This document shows positions 46,286 through 60,465 of a DNA stretch of 64,000 nucleotides, piece after piece. The notes beneath the pieces are model-generated. The model searched no databases and was not told the DNA's origin. It saw nothing but the letters and a program-made list of their open reading frames with translations. Position numbers and translations under genes: made by a program. Source of the DNA: Lanius collurio (taxonomy: Eukaryota; Chordata; Aves; Passeriformes; Laniidae); assembly GCA_020086605.1 (NCBI GenBank), contig JACBWW010000085.1:568763-632762 (forward strand), read 5' to 3'. Positions within the stretch are counted from its first letter, which is position 1, and the number at the start of each line of letters is the position of its first letter.

Positions 46286-49200
46286 AAGGTTTGAAGAGCT
46301 AAGACTGGCTTGACAGCCTTGGCCGGCCATCTGTCCCAGAGAGCTGGGAGTGACCACAACTCCAGAGAAGCTGATGTAGGAAATCAAAAGGCCCCTGAGG
46401 ACTTTTAGTGCACATGAACATCAAATTCACCTGCAAGGAAGGGGGAAACAGTGGAGCAGCTGGAGGTTGAGTCCTGCTCAGAAAGGGTCAGGCCTTAGAA
46501 CAAACCAGACAAAGAGAAATATTAAAGGTGTGGTAGAAAACAGGATTCTGTGCAATAAGGAAATCACCTTACAAATAATTCAATCTGCTCTTTAAATGCT
46601 CAGTGTATCAGGCAGCAAGATGCAGCAGAATGTTTTAGAAATAGATTTCATTGAGGAAAAAATCCTATAGTGCTGATAAGTAGCAGACAGCTCAAGAAAA
46701 TTCACTAAACAAAGCCAGGCGAGTGGGCCAGCAATAAATGTAACCCAGGTGAGCAGGCTGGAGGTAGAAAGCAACAATAACTGCAGGCAGCGATGCCTAA
46801 ATGTGCTGACAGTTCCCATTATGAGACTCAGCTCTCACTTTTTGATAACTTTGCTACTTTAATTCACTTGGGCTGCAGCTCTCCCAGCCGAGGTCTGCTC
46901 CAGACTGGGTTTGAAAAATTGCTGCTGTGGATCAGTGCTGGGGGTAAGGTCTCTGGGAATTTATTAGACAAGAATGACTCCACATTCTTTTCCTCCAAAA
47001 TGCTTTAAAAATCAGAAAATTCATCCAAACACTATGTTCAAAGGGAAGTGAGGCTCTGAAGGGAAGCACCAGAGCACATGGAAGTGGCAGCAGGGAGGTT
47101 GCCCTGCTCTGTTGGTGCTTTGGCTGGAGAACCCCCGGCGCTTGTGCTGGGCAGAGCCCTCCTGTGAGGTCACTGCCAGGAGCAGAGGCTTCAGAATGCC
47201 ACACAGCACCAGATTTCCCATTGTAGCCTGGCAGACAGAAGATCTGTAAAAATGTTCCTCTCCCATTACAGCTCCATTTGCAGTGTTTGCTGCTGGTGGT
47301 GCAAAGCCTCAGCAGTGGGGACAATCTGTGCCACGTTTGTTACGGCCCTTTCAGTCACATCCACAAATGGGTTTTGCTGCCTAAATCTCTCTGGTGTTGT
47401 TTAAATCAAACCCACAGGCTCCCCTGACATTTCCTAATGCTCCATTTAGAGTCATCTTCTCCTGGAGGCACCTGGACCTCCTGTGCTTTATGGGCTGACC
47501 CTTCCCAAGCCTTGGCACTACAGGGCTCCTCCTGCCTCTGCTCCCAGCCCTGACTGGGATCTGCTTCTGCCCTAAACCAGAGTTAAACTCTCTGGGTCTG
47601 ACCCTGAGGTTCAGAGCTTTCCCAGCTCTGCCAAGAGATTACCAGGAAGCCCTGGACCCAACAGGAGAGATAAACAGAGTTTTCTGTGCCTGGAAGATGC
47701 CCTAATGGGAACAGGACCATGTGGACTGGACAAGACACTCACTGGGCAGCAAGAAAAGAGCCTGAGATGCTTTTGCTCCAGCTCCATGGCTTTGACCTCT
47801 GCCAAGGATTGGGGATAGCCCAGGCAGGATGGGGAGGCTCCCTTCCTGCTCTAGCAGGGCTGGGTGATCTGCAGAGCTCCTTTCAGCCTCAGGGATTGAG
47901 GCACCTCACAGTTCTCTCACACTCTTGTTCCTTGGGGACCCCTTGTTCTCTGCCCCCACCCAGGAGTGAATGATGAGATCCTGCACTTTACACAGACTTC
48001 ATGAATCCTCAAAACCTGACTTTCTATGAAAAGCATGTGCTGGTGTTACATGAGAGGATTCTGGGATAATAGCAGCCAAATTTGATCTTGGGTGAGTCCT
48101 TGGAGCAGAGCTCTGTGATGCTCAGAAAACTTTAAACCCCAGGCTGCCCTTGCTGGGATTTTCAGCTTCTCCTTTTCACACACAGTCCCACAGTGCAGGG
48201 CTGGGTAGGGGTAATGGGGCACACTTTAATTTCCCTCCATTTGTGCAATATTTGGGCATCATTTGTGGCAGGATGTGACCCTTTCTAACCCCGCTGAGCT
48301 GCCTGCCAGTGCTCTCAGCTCAGGAAAGTTCCAGCCCTGCTGTTCCATGGACATCCCCTTTACCTGGTGTGTATGCTTACCTGAAGTTTCTGTGCACATC
48401 CCACTTTTCTCAAGCATGTTCCATCTGTTTTTCTGAAGGCTCCTGACCTCCAAAGGCAGGTGAGGCACTTCTCAAGTTGTCATGTCCATAGGGAAAGCAC
48501 AAACTGGTCCCTGGAGTTGGAGGTGGGCTCCAAAACAGCCCCCAGTAACACCAGCAGTGGCTCCCAGGAACACCTGCTCTCAGCAGCCCAAAGTCAGAAG
48601 GAATCTCAGCACTGCTGCTGAAAATTCCCAAGGAATTCAGGGATGCATGTGGATGCAGGCACATGGCTTTAGTCTGCTTGCAGAGGGAAATCAGCATCTT
48701 AATTCTAGCAGGGCAATTATCCTCCTCCAGGCAGCACCCCTCACACGAGCACTTGTTTGCAGCACAGTTTCTGTTTCACCTCCCAGTGCATTCCTGGAGA
48801 AGCAGGGACACTAAAAAGCATCCGTAGGCAGGGATGTGAGTGGGAGCTGTACTGGTAAAATTATAACCGTGGTATAATTATCCTGATCAATTTTCCATAT
48901 AAAAGAGACTTCAGAAGAACTCATTTGTTTAACTATGTAAGCCTCGGCCTTTACTCCAGTGGCATCTCTGTTCACCAATCAACATAATGAACATAGGCAA
49001 TTAAGGTGCACCAGAAACCTGGTTACATTTCCTAAAGGCATTTCCCAATGTCCAAACGCTTGATTTGCAAAATTAATGAGCTGCTGAAGTCCCTTGGTAT
49101 AAATCAGCACATCTCAACTGACTTCAGATGAGATCCCCTCATCCAGCTGAAGGTTGGGTCCTTTGTTAGCCATGGGCTGCTCTGGGAAGCAGAATGACAG

Positions 49201-52200
49201 TTATTTTCAATATTTACAGTTTGATCCTGGACGTTAATTTGGACAGTATACCCAGTGATGGAATTAGACAGCAGCCTGGGCACAAGCACTCATGCAAAGG
49301 GGAAAAAAAGGCTTTTACCTGTGGGCTGAGTTGTGCCTCGTGAGGTGCCCCACTGTGATGGGCAGACTTGCAGCCCCTCATTTCATCCAGGCAAATTTCT
49401 TCCCACAAAACTGGGTACAAAGTGCAGGTTGTGCCCCCCCAGCCGCCGGGGAGCAGCAGTGCCCCTCGTTGGGTGCCTGGGGTGCATTTGCCATTTGCTG
49501 TGTGAATCCCATGGAAATGGAGCAAAGGTTCTGGTCGTCGATTGCTCAGCGGCAGAAAGCGATGTCAGGTCCTCTGCTCACAGCTGTGTTGGCTGATGCT
49601 GCCCTCAGGGGGTGAGACTCCTAAAACCTCGGAAGTGTTTGTGGCTGATTTGAGTGAAAGTGATTTTCTCTAAACCCTCCCTGTATTTAGTGGGTTCAGC
49701 ACTAAAGGACTGGCCCAGCTCCTGCAAAGGACCTGATTTCCATTCTCATACCAGCCTTTGGGGCCAGAAAAGTGTCAGGAGGAGAAGTGCAAGGGGAAGT
49801 GTCAGGGACATCCTGAGTCCCCACAGCTCCATCACCCTGCCCTTGGGGACCCGTCCTTACCCCACACTCAGATCTGGGAGCAGCTTGGCAGAAACAGAGA
49901 TTTTTGTAGAAAGTTGTGTTTTTTTGCAGTGCAAAGACAGGCCAAGCCGAGCATCCTTCACAGCACAAGGACACAGGAGTATTTCAGATGCAGAATCTGA
50001 AGCATTTTTGATGACCCATTCTTTACTCACATTCATTATTTAGGTCTGACTGCTTCAGAAACCTGACGGTTTCTCCTTATTCTTAAAGACAGATGCTGAT
50101 GCTGAGCTGGAAGTTTTTCATCTGCTCTTTACATTGAGTTGACCTCTGTCTCTCCTCCTGATGGGAGCTCTGAAATACAGGGAGACAAATCCAGAGCCCC
50201 CATTCTGTTCCGAGGGCTGCAGAGGCAAAGGAGTCTCCTGTCACTGACAAACTGGTGTGACAATGTCATGTCTTTATCTCACTGGGCATCTGAGCCAGGC
50301 TTATCTTTGTATCACCAGTACTCTGAGCACTGGGGAACTGCTGGAATGATCCATCTCAGGCACTGGATAACCCCAAAATGCAGCTGGTGCTGTCCTGCTG
50401 GGAGGGGGTTACCCCCATCTCGGGGGGTTCCAGCTGCTGCGGTCCCTGTGCCCATCCTGTGCCCATCCTGTGCAGGGCAGGCTGGAAACAGCTCGGAGGG
50501 GTCCCTCCCTCTGCCCCCACCCTGCTCCCTCTCTCTCGAACCAGCACCATCTCCTCAAACTGCATCATCAGATGTCCTGAGTATGAAATGCCGTCGTGCC
50601 TGACATCGCACATTCCTCACATTCCTGGCTTCTCCTTGCTTGAATTTCTCTTTGTAGCTTTGGTGCCCATATAAAACACACAGGAACTGATGCTGGTTCT
50701 AATTAACTTCTAAATACTTCCATCCCATCCCATCCATCCTTGTCCCTGAATCCCTGGATCCTTCAATCCCACTTGCAGTGCTTGCCCTGGGCTGCCAAAA
50801 TGCCCTTTTGTAGCTCAAAGGCAGAGGGAAAAGAGGGACATTGGGTTTTGGGGCCACTTCCCTGCCAGTTCCAGCAAGTCAGAATAAAACAGAGGAAGAG
50901 AGCAGCCAGTGAAGACAAAAGACTTTGATCTGATTTTATCAGAAAACTTGTGCCAATGAGAAGAGGAGCGGGGCAGAAACTTCAAGGTGAGAGTCAGGAT
51001 CAGTAGGGCCTGAATTTGCTTTGAGGCCTTTCCATTTGCCACATGAAAGATTCTCCCTCTCCTTGTATTCCTTCCTGGGCTCCCTGGAACATTTCAGTCT
51101 GGCTGCAGGTGATGGTCTCAGAGCAAAGTTTCACTTTCTGGAGAGGCTGTTGTTGAAATCTCCTTAACTCACTCCTCTGCCCACTCTGTGCCCTTCAATT
51201 CAGCTTCAAAAGTCATTTCCCTCCCCGGCTTTTTTCCTTATATAGAGAAATGTTTACCCAAAGGTTAAAAATCCATTTACTGTGACTCGGGAGATGTGCC
51301 TGGCACTGAGGGCTCTCTGGACAAAGACACTGTAATGAGGACCTAATTAAGTGAAAGCTGCCACAGGAAATCAGGGTGGACAGGAATTTTCTGCTGGATG
51401 TCAGACTCCAGTAGCTCCGAGGGAATTGGGCAGGAGGGCAGAGCTGGAGGAAAAGGTGGCACTCCAGAAACAAAGGAATTTGTGATCATCCATAACTAGA
51501 AATTCTGAGGACCCTGCAGAGCAGGGGGTGTTGAAGAGGAGTCTTCTCCTTGTGTGAGGCAAACACAACCAAGAGGGCCTAAAGCTGGAGCCACAACAGC
51601 CCTCACCAAACCCAGCCCAGGGCTGTGGAGCTTTGCCCAGATTTTTTGCTTCTTTCTGTGACACTTTGTGCTTGGACTCCACATCTGCTCCTTCCCTGGG
51701 AGTGGGGATCTCTGGTCTTTGGGGAGCAGGAGATCATTGGACTCCACCAAATGAGGTCCCAGCCCAGTCCCAGAGAGGCCCCATCTGGCCCAGCCCAGGT
51801 TCCTGTGTTTGGAGCCAGATGTGGAGGTGGCTCTCACATAGCTCAGGGACATCGTCCCACCCATTCCCACACCTTTCATTTTCCAAAGAGACAGAGATGA
51901 GTTGTGGGGTAAGAAGAGCTGATTTTTTCCTTTTTTGTTAAAATAATGTTTCCTCTTGTTCCATCTGAAGGTTTAGTGCCCAGTTTAGTTTATTTGTACG
52001 CACAGAACAACATTTTCAGCATTGCTTTCTCTTCGTGAGCACTCTGCTGCCATTCCCCAGGCTCTCTCACCTATTGAGCTGTTTCCAAATGCCCCAGAGG
52101 ATATTTGTGCTTACACAGGACTTGACTTTTTAATAAAAAATTGAAATAGATGTGGCAGAACAAGCAAAACCAAAAGACCACCAAAAAAAATCGACAAATT

Positions 52201-53349
52201 TATTTCAGCAGATTTATTTCCCTTTGCTCCTTTGAATGGCCAAGGAGCTGTGGTGTGAATGCCACCCTGCAGGATAAATCCCTATTTTCCATTGGGGTTT
52301 TTCAGGAATACAACCACAGGAATACCCCTGGAGCTAGATTGTGCCTCAGAAATAGGAATATATTTTTCTTAATATTTTCTCCTGACTGAGTAACAGCAAT
52401 TCTGAACATTTTGAATTGAAGCGAGGCAGAGCCTGTCAGCTTCCCAAAAGGAACACGAGTATTTCTAAAGAGCTTCTAAAGGAGGTTGCAGGATGTTAAT
52501 TGCCTATGGATACTGTAAAACGAGAACTAAAATACCAAAGGTTGCCAGGTCCCCTTCAGTCATTTTTTCCCCAGAATTCAGGCTGCAGCTCAGACTTGTT
52601 CTAAAGGTAAAAGGCTCTTTCTTCCGTACCTGCAGATGCAGGATGAGACTTGTCCCTGTCTTTTGCTCGCAGACAGGTCAGCAAACACCATCTCCATCTC
52701 CAGAATCTGGGCGAGATTGACATTCTCCTGCTCTCATTTCTGACGTGCAACCTTTACAGGCTTTAGCAGGGCAAGAAATTAGAATGAACGCATTAAAACC
52801 TGTAAAATAAGAAGCATGAGCTAAACCAGTGGAAATCTCAGTGCTCCTCTCATCTGCCTACTCCAGCCAGCATCTGAGGGACCAAATTCTGCCCCACTAA
52901 AACCACTCCATCCCCCTGGAAGCAGAGGAATAATTCATCCCTGCCTGTTGCTGCAGGAAATTTGGAGATCGATGGTGATTATTTGCTTCCAGCACTGGGA
53001 TGGTCACAGTAACCACGGCACAACGATGTCTCTGGCTGGGCTGGGTCCCTCCATTCATCCCTCATCCTGAACCATCTGGGAGAATCCAAATCATGAGCCT
53101 TTGATGGCCCTGAGCTGGGCAGCCCTGCAGGAGCTGCTCCCAGCACCTCTGCCCCTTCTGGATTTGGCTCCTCCAGAGCTTTGGTCTGCCCTGAGTTTCC
53201 CCAGGAGCTGGGGCCACCTGTGGCTCTTGGGGTGCTCACTGAGGGACAGCACATTATAATTTAGAGCTGATCTTGCTTTACCAGAAGTAGCTGGGTGTGA
53301 GATGGGCTCAAAGGATGCCACAGGGCAGGAGCAGAGCGAGCTCTGAGGG
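46286..53349. other. Unique sequence, no gene seen
   Basis: About 7 kb free of young CR1. 48840-49130 is an AT-rich stretch with several 'aattaa' and 'taattat' words. A short 'cccatcctgtg' duplication occurs near 50450-50475. No exon could be supported. Confidence 0.45.
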
Positions 53350-53403
53350 GTGGAATGAGATTGAAGGTCTGTCCCAACGAAAACCAGTCAGGAATTCTGT
53401 GAC
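53350..53403 (+). mobile_element. CR1 LINE tail, decayed
   Basis: 'gaatgagattgaaggtctgt', 'cccaacgaaaaccagtcagg' and 'aattctgtgacc' match the last 50 bp of a CR1 3' end with several substitutions. Too short to assign a subfamily. Confidence 0.6.
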
Positions 53404-56400
53404 CTCCCAAAGCAGGGGCTGTCACCCCATGGCCACCTTCCCTCTGCTACTGGCATGGCTGAAGTTGCCCAAAGCAGCCCAGACTTTGTGATTAATTGTG
53501 GCCCCACAGTAACCAGCCATGGCTGGCCTGTCCTGCAAACCCCAAATGCTGTTTGCCCTCCTGTTTGCCTCTCTCCCATCTGAGTCCTCAGCAGCTGCGC
53601 TTCTAATTCTTACCACTTTTAGAAAATAGATTAATACACAAAATAACACCACGAACAGCAGGGATCTGATAAACTCAATTGGCTCAATGACTGCTGGCAG
53701 CATTTTCCCTAAATCAGAAACCCTTCTGTGAGGGACAGGATGAAAGGAAGAGCGAGGCTCAGTGTGTGAGGTCTGTGTGTGCAAATGTGTGTGTGTGTAT
53801 AAGCACTTGCGGGTGTTTTTTTAAATCAGCTCAGCATGCAAATATATATTTCTGCTGAAATCATGTTCAAACAGTCAAAGCAGAAACAGATGTATTGAAA
53901 ATATAAATACAGGGCTTAATAAATATTTTATCATCAAATATTTCAAAAATGTCATCTTTAAAAACATGAAAATTCAGCCTCAGGAGGACCAAAATATTTA
54001 ATCACTCTCTAGAAATTCTTAAAAGGGAATTTCTTTCCATCAGATTCCTTCTAAAGAGAAGAATGAATTTCCAGGTGCTGTGAGCTATATTTATTTTAAT
54101 CAAAATCACTCACTGAGTTAAAGGAGATAAAATAATCAGTGAGGTCATTATTAAGTGAGATAACAACTTCTGAATGAATGCTCTCATTAATCTAATTATA
54201 AAATGAAATGGTATCTTGCTAATCAGGCTGTTAACTGAACCCCTGGAAGTGTTAGGCTGTAATCACAGTTGTGTGAGCCAGGACAGGGCTGTGGGGAATG
54301 AGGAGGAATCTCATCCCAGACCCTGCTGGCACAGGTGAGGCAAGGACCTGATAGGGAATGTGACCTGCAGCTCATCCCCACGGAGCTGAGGGACATCAAA
54401 ATCTGTCTGTCTGGGTCCCTCTGCTTCCCCTCTGCTGTTCCCCTGGCCCTGTCCAAAACCACCCTCGACCCTCCCTGTCTGTCACTGAGCAAACCGCCCC
54501 AGGGGCCTGGGTACATCCTGGCAGCAGCAGCTTCCTCAGCTGCTCTGAGCTGTGTCCTGCACGTCTCACCCCTTTTCCTGCACCATTTCCTCCCTCAGTT
54601 GGTGGTTGCTGGTGATTTACCACTGTCAGTGCTCCTGGTCCGTGGAACACTGGGAGAGGATGGGTCCTGAACTGCTCTGCCTCTCTGAGATTGCTCTGAG
54701 GGAATTCTCCCTCCCTCAGTGATGCCAGGTGAACAAGGAATGCTTGCCTGGTTTAAAATGTGTACTAACAAATCCATGCATGGCAGCTTGATGAAAAGCT
54801 AAAATGACACATCCCTGAGTGAGCTTTCCAAACAGCGTCACGGGATTTTAAATATTTGAGAAGAAAGATAACGTTGTACAAATTGTATAAAATGTGGCTG
54901 TACCACTGCACCAGCTCTACAAGGGGGAGCACAGGTTTATTTCATGCCCAGGTGTTTTCATAAATCCCACACAGACCTTTCTGCATTTTTAGTTCCTAAA
55001 TTCCTCTACATTCTGACGTAATAATTTTTTTCCTTGGAGGGGGAGAAAAAAAGAGAGAAAAGATTTTTCTCCTACTTATTTACGCCTGGTAAGAATTTTC
55101 ACAGCTATTAATAAACCCAGAGTACTTTATTTCACTTCAGCAGATCCACGAGCCAATTGATGTCCTACCAGACATGTTTTGAAATTTCCAGTAAACGCAC
55201 TAAAAATATTTTGCCACAAATAATATGGAAAGTGCTGTTCATTGCAACACTCAATTTCCTGTTGTCTGTATAAATGTTCTACATCCAGGAGCATTCAGAT
55301 TTTGAAATATGGAATAAGTTTAGGTTTAAATGAAGTAAGAAAGGTTACTGTTGCAGAAAAAGCCTTCCTTCCCCCAAATTTCAGGTCAGCTCCCCTGGAT
55401 TATGGAAAGAAGGTGCTCAGAAAAGTGAAGTGTGCTTTGGTGTTTATTTTAAGGCAAAGGGTGGTACAGTGAAGGATGGATTTGCTGAGTGACTTGGAGA
55501 ATTTTCCTGAGCATTTGCAATTCCCATGGTTAACAGAGCAAGCAGTCACTGGCACCCTTGGTGGCACTGCCCTGGTGCACACTTCTCTCTGATATTGGAG
55601 TCACTGTCCCCCGGGCAGTTTCAGAGACATCAAAGCTACAGTTCAGGAACACTGGATGCAGTTTGGGAACATTGAAGTTCAAGATAGGACACTCTGGAAT
55701 GGGAGCACTGGCCAAGGTATAAACCTGATTGCCCAAATCAGTGCTGATATAGAGAGAATGCTAAGAGCAGGTTCATCTCACCAAAATGTGACCCAGACCT
55801 TGCTGAAAGCTTGCATGGAGAGCCTCCAGAGCTCCAGAATCCAGTCTGATTTCATCTAGTCCCAGTGCAGAGCCCCATCCTCCACCCTGGTTTATCCCCC
55901 TTCACCATGCCCCTGTCCTGCCCCAAATCACCTCCTCTGATGGATCTCAACAGAGGGATCCTGGACTTCCCTGTCCCCTCACCTCCAGTGCAGCCCCCTT
56001 GCCCCAGGCTCCCAGGGAGATGTCCCCTGCCTGCCCTGCCCACCCAGAGCACCTGCAGCAGTCCCGGGGATCTGGATCATCCTCATCCCATCCCAGCTCT
56101 GGCCCCTGCTCTGTGCAGAGAATTGGGCTGCACTGCAGGGACTGGGGGACACGGGGTGGGGCTGGGGGACAGGGATGCTCCATCTGCAATGGGAAGGCAC
56201 TGGAATATCCCACATGGAAGGAATTCTACACTGGAAAGGCACCGAGGGCAAGTCCTGGGGGTGTGTGCTGCCCTCAGCTCGGCGTCCTCGATGCAGTGCT
56301 GGTGTGGCTGCTACATGAAGGCGGAAGCACTTAGGATAAAGAAGCAAATCCATCATTATCAAACATTCCCTTCCACCCTTCACCAAATCACATAACACTG

Positions 56401-56440
56401 ATACTCCCCCTGTTTCGCCTCGGGAAAGGCACGGTGGGTT
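53404..56440. other. Unique sequence, partly strongly AT-rich
   Basis: 53810-54230 and 54830-55360 are AT-rich, rich in homeodomain-type cores, and free of recognised repeats. The minus-strand frame at 53422-53784 contains a stretch of hydrophobic residues but no family resemblance. Confidence 0.45.
53769..53802. repeat. Interrupted (TG)n microsatellite
   Basis: Three short TG runs separated by 'gcaaa' and similar interruptions; a short imperfect dinucleotide repeat. Confidence 0.85.
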
Positions 56441-56740
56441 AAAATTAACAGCAATCCTATATTCATTGCAAGCTCCTAATTAACCAGGCCGGGCCATGCT
56501 GCTCCAGCCGGATAATTCCCCAATATTTAGCCATTAGTTCTCTCCAATTTGGCCTGCTGCTGCTGCTGCTGGCGAGTTGTGTCTCACAAACAATTACACT
56601 GAATGCCAGCTGTCCCCACAGAGCCTCGTCAGGCCCGCGCTGCCCGAGCTGGGCAGACAGTTTGACATTTGACATCGAGTGTGGATAAAGGGGAGGGTCA
56701 GCCACAACCCCAGAGAGGACTTCTAATTGCAGCAGCCTCG
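56440..56740. other. Non-repetitive block, candidate conserved element
   Basis: Contains 'taattaac', 'ccaatatttagccattag', a CTG run of four to five triplets (about 56552-56567) and 'gacagtttgacatttgacat' in one 300-bp stretch with no repeat signature. It lies about 100 bp left of the 5S-like fragment. Confidence 0.3.
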
Positions 56741-56861
56741 TGGGCTGAGCACAGCTTTTCCCTGACGAGCCAGTGCTTCCTGCTCCAAGGAGGCCCATCC
56801 AGGCCCCACCAGGCCAGAGCCTTCAACTGGAGTTGGATTTGGACAGCCTTTGGAGGCTGTG

Positions 56862-56900
56862 TCCTGGATGGGAGACTGGGCAGAATATCAGCTTAAAGTT
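56862..56900 (+). other. 5S rRNA-like fragment, weak
   Basis: 'tcctggatgggagactgggc' followed by 'agaatatcagc' resembles the end of 5S rRNA around its internal box C (ctTGGATGGGAGACcgcctgg, gaataccgg). Only about 39 nt align, with gaps, and the rest of 5S is not evident upstream. It could be a relic of a 5S-derived SINE head (AmnSINE1 type), a 5S pseudogene, or chance. Confidence 0.25.
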
Positions 56901-56999
56901 GGTATTTTACTCTGTGGAGGAAAATATAAAATGAAAATGCCGAAAGCAGAGTTCTGGGCGGCCTTTCCAGCAAGAGCCCCGGAGGAGCTGCAGGTGTTT

Positions 57000-59900
57000 T
57001 TTGTGCAGGACCATCAGAGGGGCATTTCATGGGCAGGATTTACACCCCCAGTGTGGGATGTCCCCAGTGCAGCCCCATGGCAGTAGGGCTGAAAGCAGAG
57101 TCTGGAGGCCCCTGTGTGGGCCCTGCAGCGAGGCAGGACAGGGATGGATGATCCCTTCCCAGTCCCACGTGAATTTTGCTGAGAGCCTGGGACTCGTCCC
57201 ATGGCCAGCTCAGCCCAGAGTGGGGTGCAAAGAGGTGCTGGGCTGGGTGTGCTCCTTCCCTGGGCCCTCCCTCCTTTGGGCTGCTCCTGGGATTGGGAAT
57301 CTCCATTAGCTCAGGATGCTGTGCTCAAGCACATTCCCTGGACCTGCCTGGGTGTGCACTTGCAGCTGCTGGAGATGGTAGGCCAAGGAACTGCTTTACT
57401 GTTTATTTTAAAGCAAACTTCACTCAAGGGTTGTGTATTACAAGAAGAAACTTTTCTAGTTGAAAAGGTTTGATTCACATTAATGCAGACGAAAGCAGTT
57501 GCCAGCTGAAATTCCCTGGAAGAGAGTCTCATGGGATTCAGAAAAGAAGCAAAGAAATGTTCATGTTAATATAATATTCTTTCAGATTCCCACATAAAGC
57601 GTTGCATGTTTTTATGCTCAGTGTGGCAGCTTACTTTTATTTTAAAATAAACAAGTGCAGGTTTAATGGAAGGGCACTTGCTGACAGACACATTAATTTC
57701 TCACTGGAGAAACAGAGGAAAAGCACAGGTACATTCCTGAGACAAGTGGATTTCCAGATGAAAGGCTACTGATGCTCTGTGTTCCTCAGTTGCTGGTGTG
57801 AGGAGCTGAGAGGCATCAGCTGAGGTGGAATAGTTCAAGCTGGCTCCAGGGTGAGCAGTGAGGTGGCACCGATGGGCTCCAGCTGTGGGGGCACAGAGGG
57901 GCACACATGAAAAACCAACTCTGCCAGGTGGGGTTTGGCTGGGACACTTTGCTGGGATTTTTGAGCATGTTGAGAAGCAGAGGAGCTTTTCTCTCTGTTG
58001 TCACTGCTGAAACACTCCTCTGCTGTCCAGCCCTGTCCCAGGCCATCCTCCCAGCAAACTGGAGTCAGGAACACTTGCCCCTAATCATGAGCATCTCACA
58101 ATTTAGAGTCACCAGGAAAAGTTGATAAAATTATTTATTGCAGTTCTCCATATGAAAAATCCCATTGCTGCATAAGATGGAGCTGAGGAATCACCTGGGA
58201 TGGAAAATAAAACCCCCCAGATAATTCTGTTTCTGAATCTGTCAGGTTCAGCCTCTGGGTACCAGTGTTGCAAATGTTTTGACTTCTATATATCTCCCTG
58301 AATAGCTGGCTGCAGGGCAGCTCCACAACTCTTTCCCTTGATAAAATCTGGGGTTTTGGGGTTTTTGGGCTGGGCAGAATCTCCCCAGTGTTCATTGACC
58401 ATCACTTGGTGCCACAGCCCTGAGGTCCTGCTGGTGGAATTCCTGAGGAACATCTCACCCAAAATGCTGCTCTGGAGCACTAATTTCTGCAAAGGGGTGA
58501 GTTAACAGAACCCCCAGACAACCTTGTGCCCAATACTTCAATGTTTTCACCAGGAGCCCTGAGTGCTCGCAGGACTTTGAAAAACAATCAGAAAAAAACC
58601 CCAACCCAAATGTTATTTTTTTACCCTGGGATTGTTTTCTCCCAAACTTTCAGACAGTGCTGGCCCTCTGACACCCATCACCCAATTCAGGAACACTCCC
58701 ATAGCTCAGAAGCAGGTCCTTCAGGCAGCAGGAGGATCAAGGAGAAGGACCCTGGAGAAAAGCCTCAGATTCCAAGGGCTCAGGAGCCCAGGGCAGCTCC
58801 TGGCAATGAGGAGCAGCACTGCAGGGATGAACCAGCCACAGGATCTCTCTGTGCCCTTGTTTGTCTCTGTGAATATTATCTTCTTATTAAAAGAAGGAAA
58901 AATAATTAATTAACCAATTAATTAAACTTTCCTTGCTTTTTATTCCAGTTCAGCTTGCAATTTAAAACTGGCCTAGTAGTTGAGATAACAGTAATTAGGA
59001 AGGCAGCCAGGTATACACTGGGATTTCCAGATGAACTTTGTGACTTAGGGAAAACATTAAACCAGAGACCTCAGTCTGCTTTATCTGAGCCATTCCATTC
59101 TCCTCAGGGCTCAAGAAGCTTTAAAGTACCTGGATCACTGTGGGAGGAGAATAGAGAGGGGCCCACATCTGCTGCCTGCAGGGACTCAGCAGAGCAGGAA
59201 ACTCAGCCCAACGATCCCCAGGTTCCAGATGTGTCCCTCAATCCCTGAGAGGGAAGCCCCGGGAGATTCGGGATCACCTGCACCCTCTTAGCCACAATTG
59301 AAGTTCCCCTTCATCTCAGCTACACGAGGGTGAATTTGACCCTGAAAACTTTTCTTCTACACCTTGTCCTTGGTCTGTAGCTGGAAAAATGAAGGATTCC
59401 TCTCCCTTCTCCCTCCCTGCCCCCCAACAGTTCCACGGTAGGTGAGAGCTCTGGCCGTGTCTGGTGATAATTATCCTGTGTCTGTCACAGCTCCCTGTGC
59501 TCAGAGCCTCCTCATTGATTAATGTCAAAATAACAATTTCTGGGCTTTTTGCATGCTTGGAAACTTTTCAGTGTCTCACTACCATCAGGAGTTATTTTTT
59601 ACCCTTATATTTATGCACCATATTACAGTGACTTTAAAATTTAAATGAAGATGGAGTTTAGGACATCGGACATTGCATAATATATTCACTCATCTGCATA
59701 TTGGAATTCAGAAAGCAACAAATGATCATTTATTTTTATTACAGGAGGAGTTGACAGAACTGCTTTACGCTTCAGGTTCCTGACAGCTCCGTTTTAAAAC
59801 ATTGCTCTGAATCACTTAAAACCTTGCCAGGTCTTGAGCATTTTGTCAGAAACTTTCCGAGTTGAGTTTCTGCTTCACATGGATGCTTTTATATCAAATT

Positions 59901-60465
59901 TTTGGGAAACTGACTCTCAAATAGGCCTATCATTTCTTTGGATGCAATTAAGGGAGATATATAACTAAGATAAGGCTGAAGATCTCTTAAAGTTGCTTTT
60001 GTTGAGTAGCTCTGATACCTTCACGGTTGGGAGCAGCGTTGGAAGGTTGGGAGGGCTGGAAGTGCACGTGGGATATTGTTCCTGTGGACAACAGCCAGGT
60101 TTAAATGTCCTGTGGGCCACAGGAAAGCCCAGTTCTGAACTGTGTCACAGGGCTGGGGTCCTGTCCCCAGGGGCAGGGAATGGTGTGGGGGTGATGATGG
60201 GCATCATTCCCCACATCCCATCAGAGGCTGGGACCAGCAGGACAAAGGCAGCAGGGACAGAGCTGGGCTGGGACTTTTCAGGGAGGATGAGTGTGGGGCT
60301 TTGCCATGCAGGCTCGGTGTCCCGGGACACCCAGGGCAGGAAAGCCAGAAGTTTCCACTTGTGCTGCTCCCAAACACCCTTTCCCAGGGATGTTGGAATA
60401 GGGACACCATTCACAGTCCCTGGTATCGCCAGGGCTCTGATCCTGGCAGAAAGTAGAGGTTGAAG
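57000..60465. other. Unique sequence, no gene seen
   Basis: 59540-59980 is AT-rich and repeat-free, similar in texture to the other candidate conserved blocks. 59990-60460 is GC-rich with overlapping spurious frames. Confidence 0.45.

Noticed and set aside
49588..49615. Possible CTCF site (minus strand CCCCCTGAGGGCAGCA)
   Set aside because: Two core positions disagree, including the invariant A.
53422..53784. Minus-strand frame with a hydrophobic stretch resembling a membrane segment
   Set aside because: A single hydrophobic run in AT-rich DNA arises easily by chance; no flanking conserved region or family match.
57090..57180. Possible CR1 tail around 'gatggatgatcccttcccag'
   Set aside because: Only a short word matches; the octamer end and the preceding block are absent.
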